A DNA stretch of 64,000 nucleotides. Origin: Geoalkalibacter subterraneus. Lineage in GTDB: Bacteria > Desulfobacterota > Desulfuromonadia > Desulfuromonadales > Geoalkalibacteraceae. A program made the position numbers and the translations under genes. The notes under the pieces are model-generated. The model did not search any database. It was not told where the DNA came from and saw only the letters and a program-made list of their open reading frames with translations. Below, in pieces: positions 36,344 to 45,496 of the stretch (position 1 is the first letter of the stretch; every line of letters begins with the position of its first letter). The DNA is taken from NCBI RefSeq assembly GCF_000827125.1, contig NZ_CP010311.1, positions 682,001 to 746,000 of the forward strand, given 5' to 3'.

Positions 36344-38851
36344 TTATTTCGCGGACAAAGATGGTGTCGGGCGTAGTTTCCAGATCTCGTCGTTGTATTC
36401 GGAGATGGTGCGGTCGGTGGAAAAGCGTCCGCTGCATGCCGTATTGAGGATACTCATCTTCGCCCATTTCTCCTGATCGCGATAAGCCTGCGAAACCGCA
36501 CGCTGAGCCTTGAGGTAGTCAGCGAAGTCGGCCACCGTCAGCCAGGGATCGTTGCGACTGGTCAGTGCCCGCAGAATGGGGTCGAAGATGCCGGGTTCAA
36601 ACTGGTTGAAATGTCCGCTTTCAAGCAGCTGCAGCACCCGCGCAAGGTTTTCGTCGGCTGCGATGATGGCGGCCGGGTCGTAGTTTTCGCGCATGCCGGC
36701 GACCTCTTCGGCATTCAAGCCGAACAGGAAAAAATTCTCCTCGCCCACTTCTTCGCGGATTTCAATGTTGGCGCCATCAAGTGTGCCGATCGTAAGAGCG
36801 CCGTTCATCATGAATTTCATGTTGCCGGTGCCCGAGGCTTCCTTGCCGGCGGTAGATATCTGTTCCGACAGATCCGTGCCGGGGCAGATCACCTCCATGG
36901 CGCTGACGCCGTAGTTAGGGAAAAATGCCACCTTGAGCAGGTCGCCCACCGCAGGGTCGTTGTTCACTACATGGGCGACATTGTTGACCAGTTTTACAAT
37001 CCGCTTGGCCATAGCGTAACCGGGTGCGGCCTTGCCGCCGATCAATACGCATCGCGGAGTCCAGTTTTGGATATCCCCGCGTTTGATGCGATCGTAGAGA
37101 TGAATCACGTGTAAGACATTGAGAAGCTGACGCTTGTATTCATGGATGCGCTTGACCTGCACGTCAAAAAGGGCATCGGGGTCGAAGTGCACTTCGCAGC
37201 GCTGCCGGACCAGGTCGGCAAGGCGCACTTTGTTGTCGCGTTTGACAGTCAGCCAGCGCTGCTGAAAATCCTTGTCTCCGGCCAGGGGAATCAACTTGCG
37301 CAGCTGTGAGAGATCGTCAATCCATCCGTCTCCGATCTGCTCGCTGATCAGTTCGGTCAACATCGGGTTGGCGGCCGCCACCCAACGGCGCGGTGTCACA
37401 CCATTGGTTTTATTGTTGAATTTTTGCGGCCACATTTCGAAGAAATCTTTGAACATCCCCCGCTGCAGCAACCTGGAGTGCAGCGCCGCCACGCCGTTGA
37501 CGGAAAAACTGCCGACAATGGCCAGAAATGCCATGCGCACCATGGGTTCCGGACCCTCTTCGATGATCGACATACGGCGAATGCGGTCCCTGTCGCCCGG
37601 CCACCGGCTGCTGACTTCGGCGAGAAAACGGGCGTTGATTTCATAGATGATGTCGAGCAGTCGCGGCAGCAGCCGCTGGAACATGCGCACCGGCCACTTT
37701 TCAAGAGCTTCCGGGAGCAGGGTGTGGTTGGTGTAGGCCATGGTGTTTGAGGTGATCTCCCAGGCCTCGTCCCAGCTCAGGCAATGTTCGTCGAGCAGCA
37801 GACGCATCAGTTCGGGAACGCAGATCGCGGGGTGGGTGTCGTTGAGCTGAAAGACGTTCTTTTCGGCAAAACGATCCATGTCGATCCCTTCAATGCCGAC
37901 CCATTGCTGCAACACGTCCTGCAGGCTGGCGGAGGCCAGGAAATACTGCTGGCGCAAACGCAGCTCCTTGCCGTTCTCCGAGGCATCATTGGGGTAGAGC
38001 ACCATGGTGATTTTTTCGGCATCGTTTTTGGCGGAGACCGATTCGGGATAGGCGCCCGAGTTGAATTCGCCCAGATCGAACTCATCCGTGGCGGCGGCGC
38101 TCCACAGCCGCAGGGTGTTGACCGTGCCGTTGCGGAAGCCGGGGATCGGCACGTCGTAGGGGATCGCCAGGACATCGTGTGTTTCAACCCAGCGTCCGCT
38201 CAATCTGCCGTCTGCCTCGCGTTTGACTTCGCTGCGTCCGCCGAAGCGAATCCGCTGGGCGTACTCGGGGCGCTCGATCTCCCACGGGTATCCGTCGCGA
38301 AGCCAGTGGTCGGGTTCTTCCACCTGTTCTCCATTGCGGATGTGCTGGCGGAACATGCCGTAGCGGTAGCGGATGCCGTACCCGCACACCGGCAGCTGCA
38401 GGGTTGCACAGCTGTCGAGAAAGCAGGCGGCCAGTCGCCCCAGGCCCCCGTTGCCGAGTCCGGCATCGGATTCACAGGCTTCAAGTTCCTCCATGTCGAG
38501 GCTGAACATGGACAGCGCCTGGTCGATCTCCTCTTCCAGCCCGAGGTTGAGCAGGGCGTTGCCGAGCGCGCGTCCCATCAGGTACTCCAGGGACATGTAG
38601 TAGGCACGCCGGCCGTTATTGTCCTGGTAGGCATATCGTGTGTTCTTCCAGCGTTCCATCAGCCGGTCACGCAGGGTCAGCACCAGCGCTTTGTAGATGT
38701 AGTGAGTGGTGCGGCAGTTGCGGTCGCGCCCGAGGTGGTGGGTGTAGTAGCCCTGGAGATCCTGTGCCAGGGTCTGCGGATCGTTGGACAGCGGCGGGAC
38801 TTCAGTCAGGGAAGCGTGGGGCAGACTGCGATCGTGGGTGCGGTGGTGCAT
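36344..38851 (-). CDS. glgP: Glycogen/starch (maltodextrin) phosphorylase
   Basis: 835 residues, normal for the family. It shows MSLEYLMGRALGNAL, GLGNGGLGRLAACFLDS, QLNDTHPAI, KRIHEYKRQLLNVL, GKAAPGYAMAK and the PLP-site segment EASGTGNMKFMMNGALTIG. It releases glucose-1-phosphate from storage glucan. A strong GGAGG site precedes the ATG. No other glycogen genes are adjacent. Confidence 0.95.
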   Translation of the reverse strand: MHHRTHDRSLPHASLTEVPPLSNDPQTLAQDLQGYYTHHLGRDRNCRTTHYIYKALVLTLRDRLMERWKNTRYAYQDNNGRRAYYMSLEYLMGRALGNALLNLGLEEEIDQALSMFSLDMEELEACESDAGLGNGGLGRLAACFLDSCATLQLPVCGYGIRYRYGMFRQHIRNGEQVEEPDHWLRDGYPWEIERPEYAQRIRFGGRSEVKREADGRLSGRWVETHDVLAIPYDVPIPGFRNGTVNTLRLWSAAATDEFDLGEFNSGAYPESVSAKNDAEKITMVLYPNDASENGKELRLRQQYFLASASLQDVLQQWVGIEGIDMDRFAEKNVFQLNDTHPAICVPELMRLLLDEHCLSWDEAWEITSNTMAYTNHTLLPEALEKWPVRMFQRLLPRLLDIIYEINARFLAEVSSRWPGDRDRIRRMSIIEEGPEPMVRMAFLAIVGSFSVNGVAALHSRLLQRGMFKDFFEMWPQKFNNKTNGVTPRRWVAAANPMLTELISEQIGDGWIDDLSQLRKLIPLAGDKDFQQRWLTVKRDNKVRLADLVRQRCEVHFDPDALFDVQVKRIHEYKRQLLNVLHVIHLYDRIKRGDIQNWTPRCVLIGGKAAPGYAMAKRIVKLVNNVAHVVNNDPAVGDLLKVAFFPNYGVSAMEVICPGTDLSEQISTAGKEASGTGNMKFMMNGALTIGTLDGANIEIREEVGEENFFLFGLNAEEVAGMRENYDPAAIIAADENLARVLQLLESGHFNQFEPGIFDPILRALTSRNDPWLTVADFADYLKAQRAVSQAYRDQEKWAKMSILNTACSGRFSTDRTISEYNDEIWKLRPTPSLSAK

Positions 38852-39196
38852 AATGTAAACCTCCTGCCGATACCTGGCAAAGATGCGTTAAGTTCAAAAC
38901 AGAGGATAATAAATTATCTGATTCAATCGCCGGGTCAAGGAAGAATTTCGCACCTGCGTCGATGATTTTTGCGGGTGCATCATCATTATGTGTAAAAAAA
39001 ACCGACAGAATCCGACGAGAGATGGAAAAAAATGATGAAATATGCCTCCACTGGCTTCGTGGAGAAGCGGATTTTCCCGTATCCAGGTATGAAAATAACT
39101 AAAATTGGGGTTAAAAGTCTTCTGGCCTGTTTTTTGCTGAATTATCTTTCATTGAGGAGGGGTGTTTGGCGATGGATTTATCTGGGGAGGCCTCCG
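38852..39196. other. Divergent intergenic region glgP / small membrane protein
   Basis: About 345 bp with AT-rich stretches such as gataataaattatctgattcaa, compatible with promoters for glgP. No RNA, repeat or confident promoter pair was identified. Confidence 0.45.
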
Positions 39197-39481
39197 ATGA
39201 ATATGTCCAGCGATAAAAAAGTGGGGACAGGCCGTCCAATGAGATTGCCGCGTATGGTTCGGTTGTCTTTGATCGCTCTGCTGGTCGCCGTACCTGGTGC
39301 CGCTCTGTTGATCTGGGGAGCTGAGGTCGGTTTAGTGGTGCTCGCAGTCTTCCTGATGGGCTGCCTCGGGCCTTTGTTGGTGATGGCGGGCCTGACGCGG
39401 GATCAGGGTGCGCTCTACTGCCGTTGGCCGAAGCGTGACGAGAGAGCGCGCCCGGAGACGGACGTCTCTTCGGATATCTGA
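39197..39481 (+). CDS. Hypothetical small membrane protein
   Basis: 94 residues with two adjacent membrane helices (RLSLIALLVAVPGAALLIWG and VGLVVLAVFLMGCLGPLLVMAGL) and polar ends. The ATG at 39197 follows GGGGAGG; an upstream reading from 39032 lacks a ribosome site and was rejected. No family is recognised. It is convergent with the AI-2E-type transporter, with 7 bp between stops. Confidence 0.5.
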   Translation: MNMSSDKKVGTGRPMRLPRMVRLSLIALLVAVPGAALLIWGAEVGLVVLAVFLMGCLGPLLVMAGLTRDQGALYCRWPKRDERARPETDVSSDI

Positions 39482-39488
39482 AATCAAG

Positions 39489-40547
39489 TTATTCTTTCTG
39501 GGGAGCTTCCATTTTTGGCTGCTCTCCCAGCAGGATGGCGATCCAATGGGTGTCGGGGCTGCTTTCAAGGGCAATTTTGACCGTCATGGTCAGCGGCACC
39601 GAAAGCAGCATTCCGACCGGCCCCAGTACCCACCCCCAGAACACCAATGAAACAAACACCACCAATGTTGAGATTCCCAACCCCCGCCCCATGACCCGCG
39701 GCTCGATCATGTTGCCGAACAGAACATTGACCACGACATAGCCCGCCGCGACGACCAGTGCCCGCAGGCCACCAAATTGAATGAACGCCATCATCACGGC
39801 CGGCAGCGCGGCGATGATGGAGCCGATGTTGGGAACGTAATTGAGCAGAAAGGCCAGCAGCCCCCACAGGATGGGGAAATCCACCCCGAGCGCCCAGACC
39901 CATGTGGCAACCACTGCGCCGGTGCCGAGGCTGACCAGGGTTTTCATCGCCAGGTAGTGCTTGACGCCATCGGCCACGCGGGCCAGGTAACCGTAGGATT
40001 TTTCGGCGTCTTCTTCCTTGAGCGCAACGCGCAGTTTGGCCGGGAAACTGGCCGCCTCCAGCAGCATGAAAATGACCGTAATCAGGATCAGGAACATATT
40101 GGTCAACATACCGCCGAAGCCGGTCAGCATGTTGGCCGCCAGGCGCATGATCGCGCCCGGGTCGACGAATTCCATGAAACGCTGGCGGGGAATTTCGATG
40201 CCGTAATTGTTTAAAAGGGTCAGCAGCAAAGATGTTTCGTCCTTGAGGCGCTGCTGGTAAACGGGGACATTGTTGATAAAAGTGTCGATGGAGGTTCCCA
40301 CAAAGGCCGCCAGCAGTAACTCCACGCCCAGTATGCCCAGTATGACAACCCCGATCGCCGCCACCGGCGGCAGTCCGCGGCGTTTCAGCCAGAAAAAAAT
40401 GGGTCCGCAGACGATGGCCAGGAAAAGCGCCAGCAGAAAAGGGACGATAATCTGAGAGGCCTGGCGCATTCCGGCGATGACGATAATGGTCGAGGCCAGG
40501 GTCAGCATCAAGCGGGCGCTTGGCCCGCCCGTCTTCAAATCGGACAT
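39489..40547 (-). CDS. AI-2E family transporter
   Basis: 352 residues with about eight hydrophobic segments. It shows the PF01594 hallmarks: an IIVPFLLALFLAIVCGPIFFWL opening, a FLLNYVPNIGSIIAALPAVMMAF core and a VLFGNMIEPRVMGRGLGIS-TLVVFVSLVFWGWVLG-PVGMLLSVPLT end. Members are secondary exporters; some move AI-2 and others Na+/Li+ against H+. The substrate is not predictable here. Confidence 0.9.
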   Translation of the reverse strand: MSDLKTGGPSARLMLTLASTIIVIAGMRQASQIIVPFLLALFLAIVCGPIFFWLKRRGLPPVAAIGVVILGILGVELLLAAFVGTSIDTFINNVPVYQQRLKDETSLLLTLLNNYGIEIPRQRFMEFVDPGAIMRLAANMLTGFGGMLTNMFLILITVIFMLLEAASFPAKLRVALKEEDAEKSYGYLARVADGVKHYLAMKTLVSLGTGAVVATWVWALGVDFPILWGLLAFLLNYVPNIGSIIAALPAVMMAFIQFGGLRALVVAAGYVVVNVLFGNMIEPRVMGRGLGISTLVVFVSLVFWGWVLGPVGMLLSVPLTMTVKIALESSPDTHWIAILLGEQPKMEAPQKE

Positions 40548-40660
40548 GGTGAGGGCTTCCGTGAGCAGGGTTGAAAGTCGGTGGATCCACTCGTTGCATT
40601 GGACCTCAAAAAAGAGGCAACGTCAATGTGGACCGATAAATGCCTTTGCCTTGTCGCTTT

Positions 40661-40903
40661 TTAAAGCGGAGGAATTATCTCCGGCGGTGGGATCTGGTGC
40701 AGGGCGACTTCTTCTTGCAGAGCCGCGAGCAACTGCTGGGCGTCGGCGCGCTGTGAGGCGGGCCAGGCCACTTCGAGCACCCCGGAGCGGTTGTCGAGAG
40801 TGCGCATGAAGCACAGCCCGTCATAGCTCTCCAGGATAAAGCGCAGATAGGCAATGTCCTGTGGCGGCAATGAGAAATATCGGTATTCAAAAGTTTTTTT
40901 CAT
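40661..40903 (-). CDS. DUF4911 family protein
   Basis: 80 residues, beginning KKTFEYRYFSLPPQDIAYLRF and containing SYDGLCFMRTLDNRSGVLEV, which fits DUF4911, a small family I associate with deltaproteobacteria. The function is unknown. The start MKKTFEY was preferred over an upstream in-frame ATG because homology begins there. It is divergent from ald, with 79 bp between them. Confidence 0.65.
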   Translation of the reverse strand: MKKTFEYRYFSLPPQDIAYLRFILESYDGLCFMRTLDNRSGVLEVAWPASQRADAQQLLAALQEEVALHQIPPPEIIPPL

Positions 40904-40982
40904 CGGGGGTCGGCTCCGAAAAGCTCTTGACGGCAACGGTCAGGAGCGTTATTTTTGCTGAAAAATTTTATCGAGATTGAAA

Positions 40983-42089
40983 ATGATTATAGGTGTACCG
41001 ACTGAAATCAAAACCCGTGAATATCGCGTCGCGCTGACGCCGGTCGGTGCCCGTGCCCTGGTGGAAGACGGTCACGAGGTCCGGGTGCAGAGCGGCGCCG
41101 GCCTTGGCAGCGGCATCGACGATCAGGCCTACCGTGAGGTTGGTGCAGAAATCGTGGATGAGGCTGCCGATATCTTCGCCGCATCTGAGCTTCTGGTCAA
41201 GGTAAAGGAGCCATTGGAGAAAGAGTGTGCGCGTCTGCGCCGCGGGCAGATCCTGATGACCTTTCTGCATCTGGCCCCCGCGCCTGAATTGACCCGAGCC
41301 CTTCTGGATGCCGGTGTCACGGCAGTGGCCTACGAGACCATTGAGCCGGCAGACGGCTCTTTGCCGCTGCTGCGCCCCATGAGCGAGGTGGCCGGTCGCA
41401 TGGCGGTGCAGGTGGGGGCGCATTATCTGCAAAAGGAAAACGGCGGACGCGGCGTTCTGCTCTCTGGCGCGCCCGGTGTGCCGCCGGGACGGGTTCTGAT
41501 TCTCGGGGCTGGAGTCGTGGGCAGCAATGCGGTGCGTATTGCCGTCGGCATGGGAGCCGATGTCACGGTGATGGATATCGACCCGGCGCGCATGGCGCGG
41601 CTCGACGATCATTACGGTAACCGGGTGCGTACCCTGATGTCGAGTACCCACGCACTTGAGGAAGAGGTGCCGCATTGTGACCTGTTGATCGGCGCCGTTC
41701 TCGTGCCCGGCGCCCGAGCGCCACGTCTGGTGGGACGCGATCTGGTCAGGCGCATGATCCCCGGCAGCGTGGTGGTCGATGTGGCGGTGGATCAGGGGGG
41801 ATGCGTAGAGACCACTCACCCAACGACCCATGACCAGCCCGTATACCGGGTCGGCGACGTGTTGCATTACGGCGTGGCCAACATGCCCGGCGCGGTAAGC
41901 CGCACCAGCACCTATGCCCTGACCAACAGCACCCTGCCTTACGTGCGCGCCATCGCCTCTCAGGGGCTCGCCGCTGCCTGCCAAAAGGACGAAGCGCTGC
42001 GGCGTGGAGTCAATATTCACGACGGTCAGCTGTGCAACCGCCCAGTGGCCGAAGCCCTGAACCTCGAATATAAAGAGTACCGCCCGTAA
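40983..42089 (+). CDS. ald: Alanine dehydrogenase
   Basis: 368 residues. It shows [20 protein letters not shown], the substrate Lys in [23 protein letters not shown], the NAD-binding [22 protein letters not shown] and [23 protein letters not shown]. It interconverts alanine with pyruvate and ammonia. The ATG at 40983 was chosen over a TTG two codons earlier. A hairpin and a strong terminator follow the gene. Confidence 0.96.
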   Translation: MIIGVPTEIKTREYRVALTPVGARALVEDGHEVRVQSGAGLGSGIDDQAYREVGAEIVDEAADIFAASELLVKVKEPLEKECARLRRGQILMTFLHLAPAPELTRALLDAGVTAVAYETIEPADGSLPLLRPMSEVAGRMAVQVGAHYLQKENGGRGVLLSGAPGVPPGRVLILGAGVVGSNAVRIAVGMGADVTVMDIDPARMARLDDHYGNRVRTLMSSTHALEEEVPHCDLLIGAVLVPGARAPRLVGRDLVRRMIPGSVVVDVAVDQGGCVETTHPTTHDQPVYRVGDVLHYGVANMPGAVSRTSTYALTNSTLPYVRAIASQGLAAACQKDEALRRGVNIHDGQLCNRPVAEALNLEYKEYRP

Positions 42090-42102
42090 CCCGCGGCTTC
42101 CC

Positions 42103-42123
42103 CCCTCTCCCAGCGGGAGAGGG
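42103..42123. repeat. REP-like hairpin downstream of ald
   Basis: A 9-bp perfect stem CCCTCTCCC/GGGAGAGGG with loop AGC, followed by ccggggtgaggg. This motif is widespread in proteobacterial intergenic regions. There is no T-run, so it is not a classical terminator. Confidence 0.6.
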
Positions 42124-42217
42124 CCGGGGTGAGGGAGAAAAACAGCATATCTCTTATATTTGCCAACGACCCTCCTTCAAACGGCAATTCCCCAAGCAGA
42201 GGTATCATTTTTGCGAC

Positions 42218-42245
42218 CCCCGGGCTCCCCACCCGGGGTTTTTTT
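42218..42245 (+). terminator. Intrinsic terminator downstream of ald
   Basis: Stem CCCCGGG/CCCGGGG with a 7-nt loop, followed by seven T residues, about 130 bp after the ald stop. Confidence 0.85.
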
Positions 42246-42329
42246 GGCTGGAAATAACAAGGTATTTATCCTATTGTTTCAAGTCGACTTCTGTTTGTAG
42301 TTTCTGGCCGGGATCCAGGAGATAATGTG

Positions 42330-42986
42330 ATGAAGAAAGACAATGGGAATTATGAGAAAGATGTGAGCCCTGGGAGCGCCAGACAGGAGCCTTTTCATGA
42401 TTCCCATAATTCTCAGAACTCCCAGCCTTCGATTCTAACCCCAAGAGGCGATTATCGGACCCTGCTTTCCTATCAGAAGTCTGAAGTGGTCTATCAGATA
42501 ACCTACCGTTTTTGCCGACGCTTTTTGCACCGGGGCGACCGCACCATTGATCAGATGGTGCAGGCGGCCCGTTCGGGCAAGCAGAATATCATCGAAGGGA
42601 GCAAAGCCGCGCCCACCTCCAAAGAGATGGAGATTAAACTGACCAACGTAGCTCGTGCCAGCCTCGAAGAACTGCTCGAAGACTACCGCGACTTTCTCAA
42701 AGTGCGTGACCTGATCATCTGGGACAAAAACTCAAGGCAGGCCCGCTACGTCCGCAGAATTGGGCAGAATCCCGAAATCTCCTATGAAACCTACCGCGAA
42801 TTCGTCGACACCCGCTCTGCCGAAGTGGTGGCGAACATCGCCATCTGCCTGATACATCAAGCCAATTACCTTCTCGACCAACAGTTGAAACGCCTGGAAA
42901 AAGATTTTCTGCAGGACGGCGGTCTGCGCGAGCGCATGACGCGGTTGCGCTTGCAGGAACGGGATCGGCAGCGCCTGAAGCGATGA
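42330..42986 (+). CDS. Four-helix-bundle suffix-domain protein
   Basis: 218 residues. The core from YRTLLSYQKSEVVYQITYRFC matches the four-helix-bundle proteins related to the 23S rRNA intervening-sequence protein (RTIDQMVQAARSGKQNIIEGSKAA, SLEELLEDYRDFLK, NIAICLIHQANYLLDQQ). The function is unknown, though family members often sit near repeats. The N-terminal 40 residues are low-complexity and are encoded by the same ATGGGA(G/A)-type repeat seen downstream of the gene. An AGGAGAT site precedes the ATG. Confidence 0.8.
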   Translation: MKKDNGNYEKDVSPGSARQEPFHDSHNSQNSQPSILTPRGDYRTLLSYQKSEVVYQITYRFCRRFLHRGDRTIDQMVQAARSGKQNIIEGSKAAPTSKEMEIKLTNVARASLEELLEDYRDFLKVRDLIIWDKNSRQARYVRRIGQNPEISYETYREFVDTRSAEVVANIAICLIHQANYLLDQQLKRLEKDFLQDGGLRERMTRLRLQERDRQRLKR

Positions 42987-43027
42987 AAAAACGGAACCCA
43001 TGAGAAGAGCAGCAAATTATGCAAGTG

Positions 43028-43086
43028 ATGGGAGCTATGAGAAATATGGGAGTTATGATTCTCATGCTTCCCATGGCTCCCATAAA
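43028..43086 (+). repeat. TGGGAG-TATGAGAA repeat cluster after the four-helix gene
   Basis: Units such as tgggagctatgagaaat and atgggagttatgattctcatg are followed by inverted forms (cttcccatggctcccata), giving a foldable palindrome. Related units, direct at 42343-42358 and inverted at 42401-42423, lie inside the gene's 5' end. Confidence 0.6.
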
Positions 43087-43118
43087 ATAAAGATCGAAAA
43101 CCGCGAATAGCCTTGCTT

Positions 43119-44024
43119 TTAAGGTTTCCGCGACCCGCGTCCCGCGTCTCGCGTCCCTGCTTCTGCCCCTGCCCCATCAATCAAATAACGCGCAATGCTG
43201 CGTTTCGGCGGCAGGTCGGGGAGGGCGTTGATGGGAAACCAGCGTGCGTCCTCCAGTTCTTTCTCTTCAACAACCACTTCTCCACCGGCATAATCCGCGG
43301 TGAATCCGGTCATGACCTGGCTGGGGAAGGGCCAGCACTGGCTGCCGACGTAGCGGATGTTTTTCACCCGAAGGCCGGTTTCCTCCTGCACCTCGCGGGC
43401 TACGGCCTCCTCCAGGCATTCGCCGGGGTCAAGAAACCCCGCCACCAGGCTGTAGCGGTTCGGCGCCCATTCCCGCTTGCGGGTCAGGAGAATTTCACCG
43501 GGTCGCCGCACTGCGACGATCACGCAGGGATGTATATGCGGAAAGTGCAGATAATGACACCCTTCGCACTTTTTCCCCCATTCTCCCGGCAGTCGCTGCA
43601 GCGCCGCGCCGCAGCGCGAGCAGAAGCAACTGTTGGCTTCCCAATGAAGAAGCTGGCTTGCAAGCCCGCCCAGTGACAGATGCGCGGGCTGCATACGGGG
43701 GTTAGCGCTCAGCAGGCTTTCGAGGACAAAGCCGCTTGGAACATCCTCTTCCTGGTTCATCGCCATAACCCGAACGGGTCTGCCCTGCCAGGTCCCGATA
43801 AAAATCGATTTACTGTCTGAAGTATCCGCTGGGCAGGGGCCATAAGGCAGGTCGATGATGGAACCCTTCTCGGACAGCAGTAGCGCATTGCTGCGGAGGG
43901 CCAGCCACCAACCGTCGGTCCCGGGCGGCTCAAGGTCCGGCGGAAGCAGAGTGAATCCGTCCATGCTTGTCGAGTTGAACGGCAGATGCAGCGGGGATTC
44001 GAAAAAGTCGGGAAGGGGTGTCAT
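43119..44024 (-). CDS. nudC: NAD(+) diphosphatase / deNADding-type Nudix hydrolase NudC
   Basis: 301 residues. The zinc ribbon CSRCG...CEGC is followed by the Nudix box GFLDPGECLEEAVAREVQEE and the NudC-specific tail motif read here as SQCWPFPS, where Cys replaces the usual second-position Pro of SQPWPF. It hydrolyses NAD(H) and NAD-capped RNA. The last 15 or so residues (GTRDAGRGSRKP) are encoded by a short heptamer repeat, so the true ancestral stop may lie earlier. Confidence 0.9.
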   Translation of the reverse strand: MTPLPDFFESPLHLPFNSTSMDGFTLLPPDLEPPGTDGWWLALRSNALLLSEKGSIIDLPYGPCPADTSDSKSIFIGTWQGRPVRVMAMNQEEDVPSGFVLESLLSANPRMQPAHLSLGGLASQLLHWEANSCFCSRCGAALQRLPGEWGKKCEGCHYLHFPHIHPCVIVAVRRPGEILLTRKREWAPNRYSLVAGFLDPGECLEEAVAREVQEETGLRVKNIRYVGSQCWPFPSQVMTGFTADYAGGEVVVEEKELEDARWFPINALPDLPPKRSIARYLIDGAGAEAGTRDAGRGSRKP

Positions 44025-44046
44025 AGAAGGCTTTTCTCCATGTCGG

Positions 44047-44568
44047 TCAGATGTGCCCCAGGCGTTTTGCCATCAACAGTGCCAGTTGGGTTTTGCCGTC
44101 GCTGATTTCGCCACGGTCAACCATCTTAAGTGCTTCTTCAGCAGGTATTGGGACGATCTCGATATATTCATCCGGCTCAAGAGCCTGTTCCGTCTCGTTT
44201 AAATCCTTGGCCAGAAAGAGGTGAAGAATTTCGTCGCAGAAACCCACCGCGGTCAGCATTTCGCCGATCTTTTCCCATTTTCCCGCCTGATAACCGATCT
44301 CCTCCTGGATCTCCCGCTCGATACACTGCTCAGGGCTTTCTCCGGGGTCGAGCTTGCCGGCGGGGATTTCCCACACCATGCCGCCGCCGGCCGGCCGGAA
44401 TTGACGGATCAGGATGACGCGGCCGTCATCGAGAAGGGGGAGCACCGCTGCCCCGCCCGGATGGCGCACCATCTCGTAGACGGCCCGGCGACCGTCGGGA
44501 AGTTCAAACTCCTCCCGTCGCACGGAAATGATGCGGCCGTGAAAGATGTCTTCAACAATTCGAGTCAT
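44047..44568 (-). CDS. Nudix hydrolase, ADP-ribose pyrophosphatase type
   Basis: 173 residues with the Nudix box GKLDPGESPEQCIEREIQEE preceded by MVWEIPA, and the ILIRQFRPA-type upstream strand of NudF-like ADP-ribose pyrophosphatases. It probably hydrolyses ADP-ribose to AMP and ribose-5-phosphate. It is followed by nudC after 22 bp, so two nucleotide-hydrolysing enzymes are co-oriented. Confidence 0.88.
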   Translation of the reverse strand: MTRIVEDIFHGRIISVRREEFELPDGRRAVYEMVRHPGGAAVLPLLDDGRVILIRQFRPAGGGMVWEIPAGKLDPGESPEQCIEREIQEEIGYQAGKWEKIGEMLTAVGFCDEILHLFLAKDLNETEQALEPDEYIEIVPIPAEEALKMVDRGEISDGKTQLALLMAKRLGHI

Positions 44569-44594
44569 GATGCGTTATCGATCCTTTTAAATAG

Positions 44595-45470
44595 TTATTG
44601 AGATGGAAAGACCAGCGTGATTTCACCGAAGCTCGTGGTGAAATGCAGGGGGAGGAACCCGAAAAAGTCACCATCGAGCTGAACGGAGACAGAGTCGCCG
44701 GAAAGGGTCACCTCGCGTGTCCGGATAATTTCGCCGAGAGCGGGGCTCACCGGGCGGCGCAGCAGCATGCGCAGGCTGAGTTTTAAAAGAGCCGACAGCC
44801 CCGCATTTCGCAGGATGAAAACTTCGAGGCTCTCCTCGGTCAGGCACGCCTTGGGAGTGATCTGGAATGTCCCTCCATAGCAGCGGGCGTTGCTGATGAT
44901 TGCGCCATAGCCGGTCAAAATTTGACCCTTCGGCATGCGGGCCTGGACCGCTTGCGAGCGGTGCCTGAGCGCTTGGGCCAAAGCCCCCACCACGTAAGCC
45001 CCTTTCCCCAACAGCTTTTTCAGGCGAGCGTTCACGCCGGCCACAACCTGTGCATCAAAGCCGACGCCTGCCATCAGTAGAAAGCGGGTTTCACCGGCCA
45101 GGCCAAGGCTTATAGGGCGAGGATTTCCTTCCAGCGCGACCTGGCAGGCCTGCTCCACAGTTCTCGGCAGACCGATCTCCAGCGAAAGCACATTAGTGGT
45201 GCCCAGCGGCACGAATGCCAGGGGCGTTGTGCAGGGTGCCAGTCCATTGACCACTTCATTCAGGGTGCCGTCGCCGCCTGCGACGATGATACGATGGTAG
45301 CTCTTCCCGCGTGCCTGCGCGGCGAAGCGTTGCGCGTCGCCGCGCGCCTGGGTCAGGGCGGTCTCCACCTGATAGCCGCGGTCGCGCAGATATTTTTCGG
45401 CCCGTTGGATTGCGGGGCGCGCATTGCCGCCGGCGATGGGGTTGCAGATGAGCAGGATGGGGGAGGGCAT
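44595..45470 (-). CDS. Diacylglycerol kinase-family lipid kinase (YegS/BmrU type)
   Basis: 291 residues. It shows LLICNPIAGGNARP, IIVAGGDGTLNEVVNGL, AFVPLGTTNVLSLEIGLP and a C-terminal EVFILRNAG..VQLDGDFFG pattern, the DAGK catalytic domain plus beta-sandwich. It phosphorylates diacylglycerol or a related lipid alcohol. It is in line with the hydrolase and Nudix genes, but no specific pathway is implied. Confidence 0.88.
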   Translation of the reverse strand: MPSPILLICNPIAGGNARPAIQRAEKYLRDRGYQVETALTQARGDAQRFAAQARGKSYHRIIVAGGDGTLNEVVNGLAPCTTPLAFVPLGTTNVLSLEIGLPRTVEQACQVALEGNPRPISLGLAGETRFLLMAGVGFDAQVVAGVNARLKKLLGKGAYVVGALAQALRHRSQAVQARMPKGQILTGYGAIISNARCYGGTFQITPKACLTEESLEVFILRNAGLSALLKLSLRMLLRRPVSPALGEIIRTREVTLSGDSVSVQLDGDFFGFLPLHFTTSFGEITLVFPSQ

Positions 45471-45496
45471 GGCTTATATTTTTGGCCGAATGTGGG

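Noticed and set aside
39032-39196. Longer form of the small membrane protein
   Set aside because: There is no ribosome site, the composition is unlike coding sequence, and a well-placed ATG with GGGGAGG lies at 39197.
42103-42123. Terminator immediately after ald
   Set aside because: The hairpin lacks a T-run; the hairpin with seven T residues at 42218-42245 fits better.
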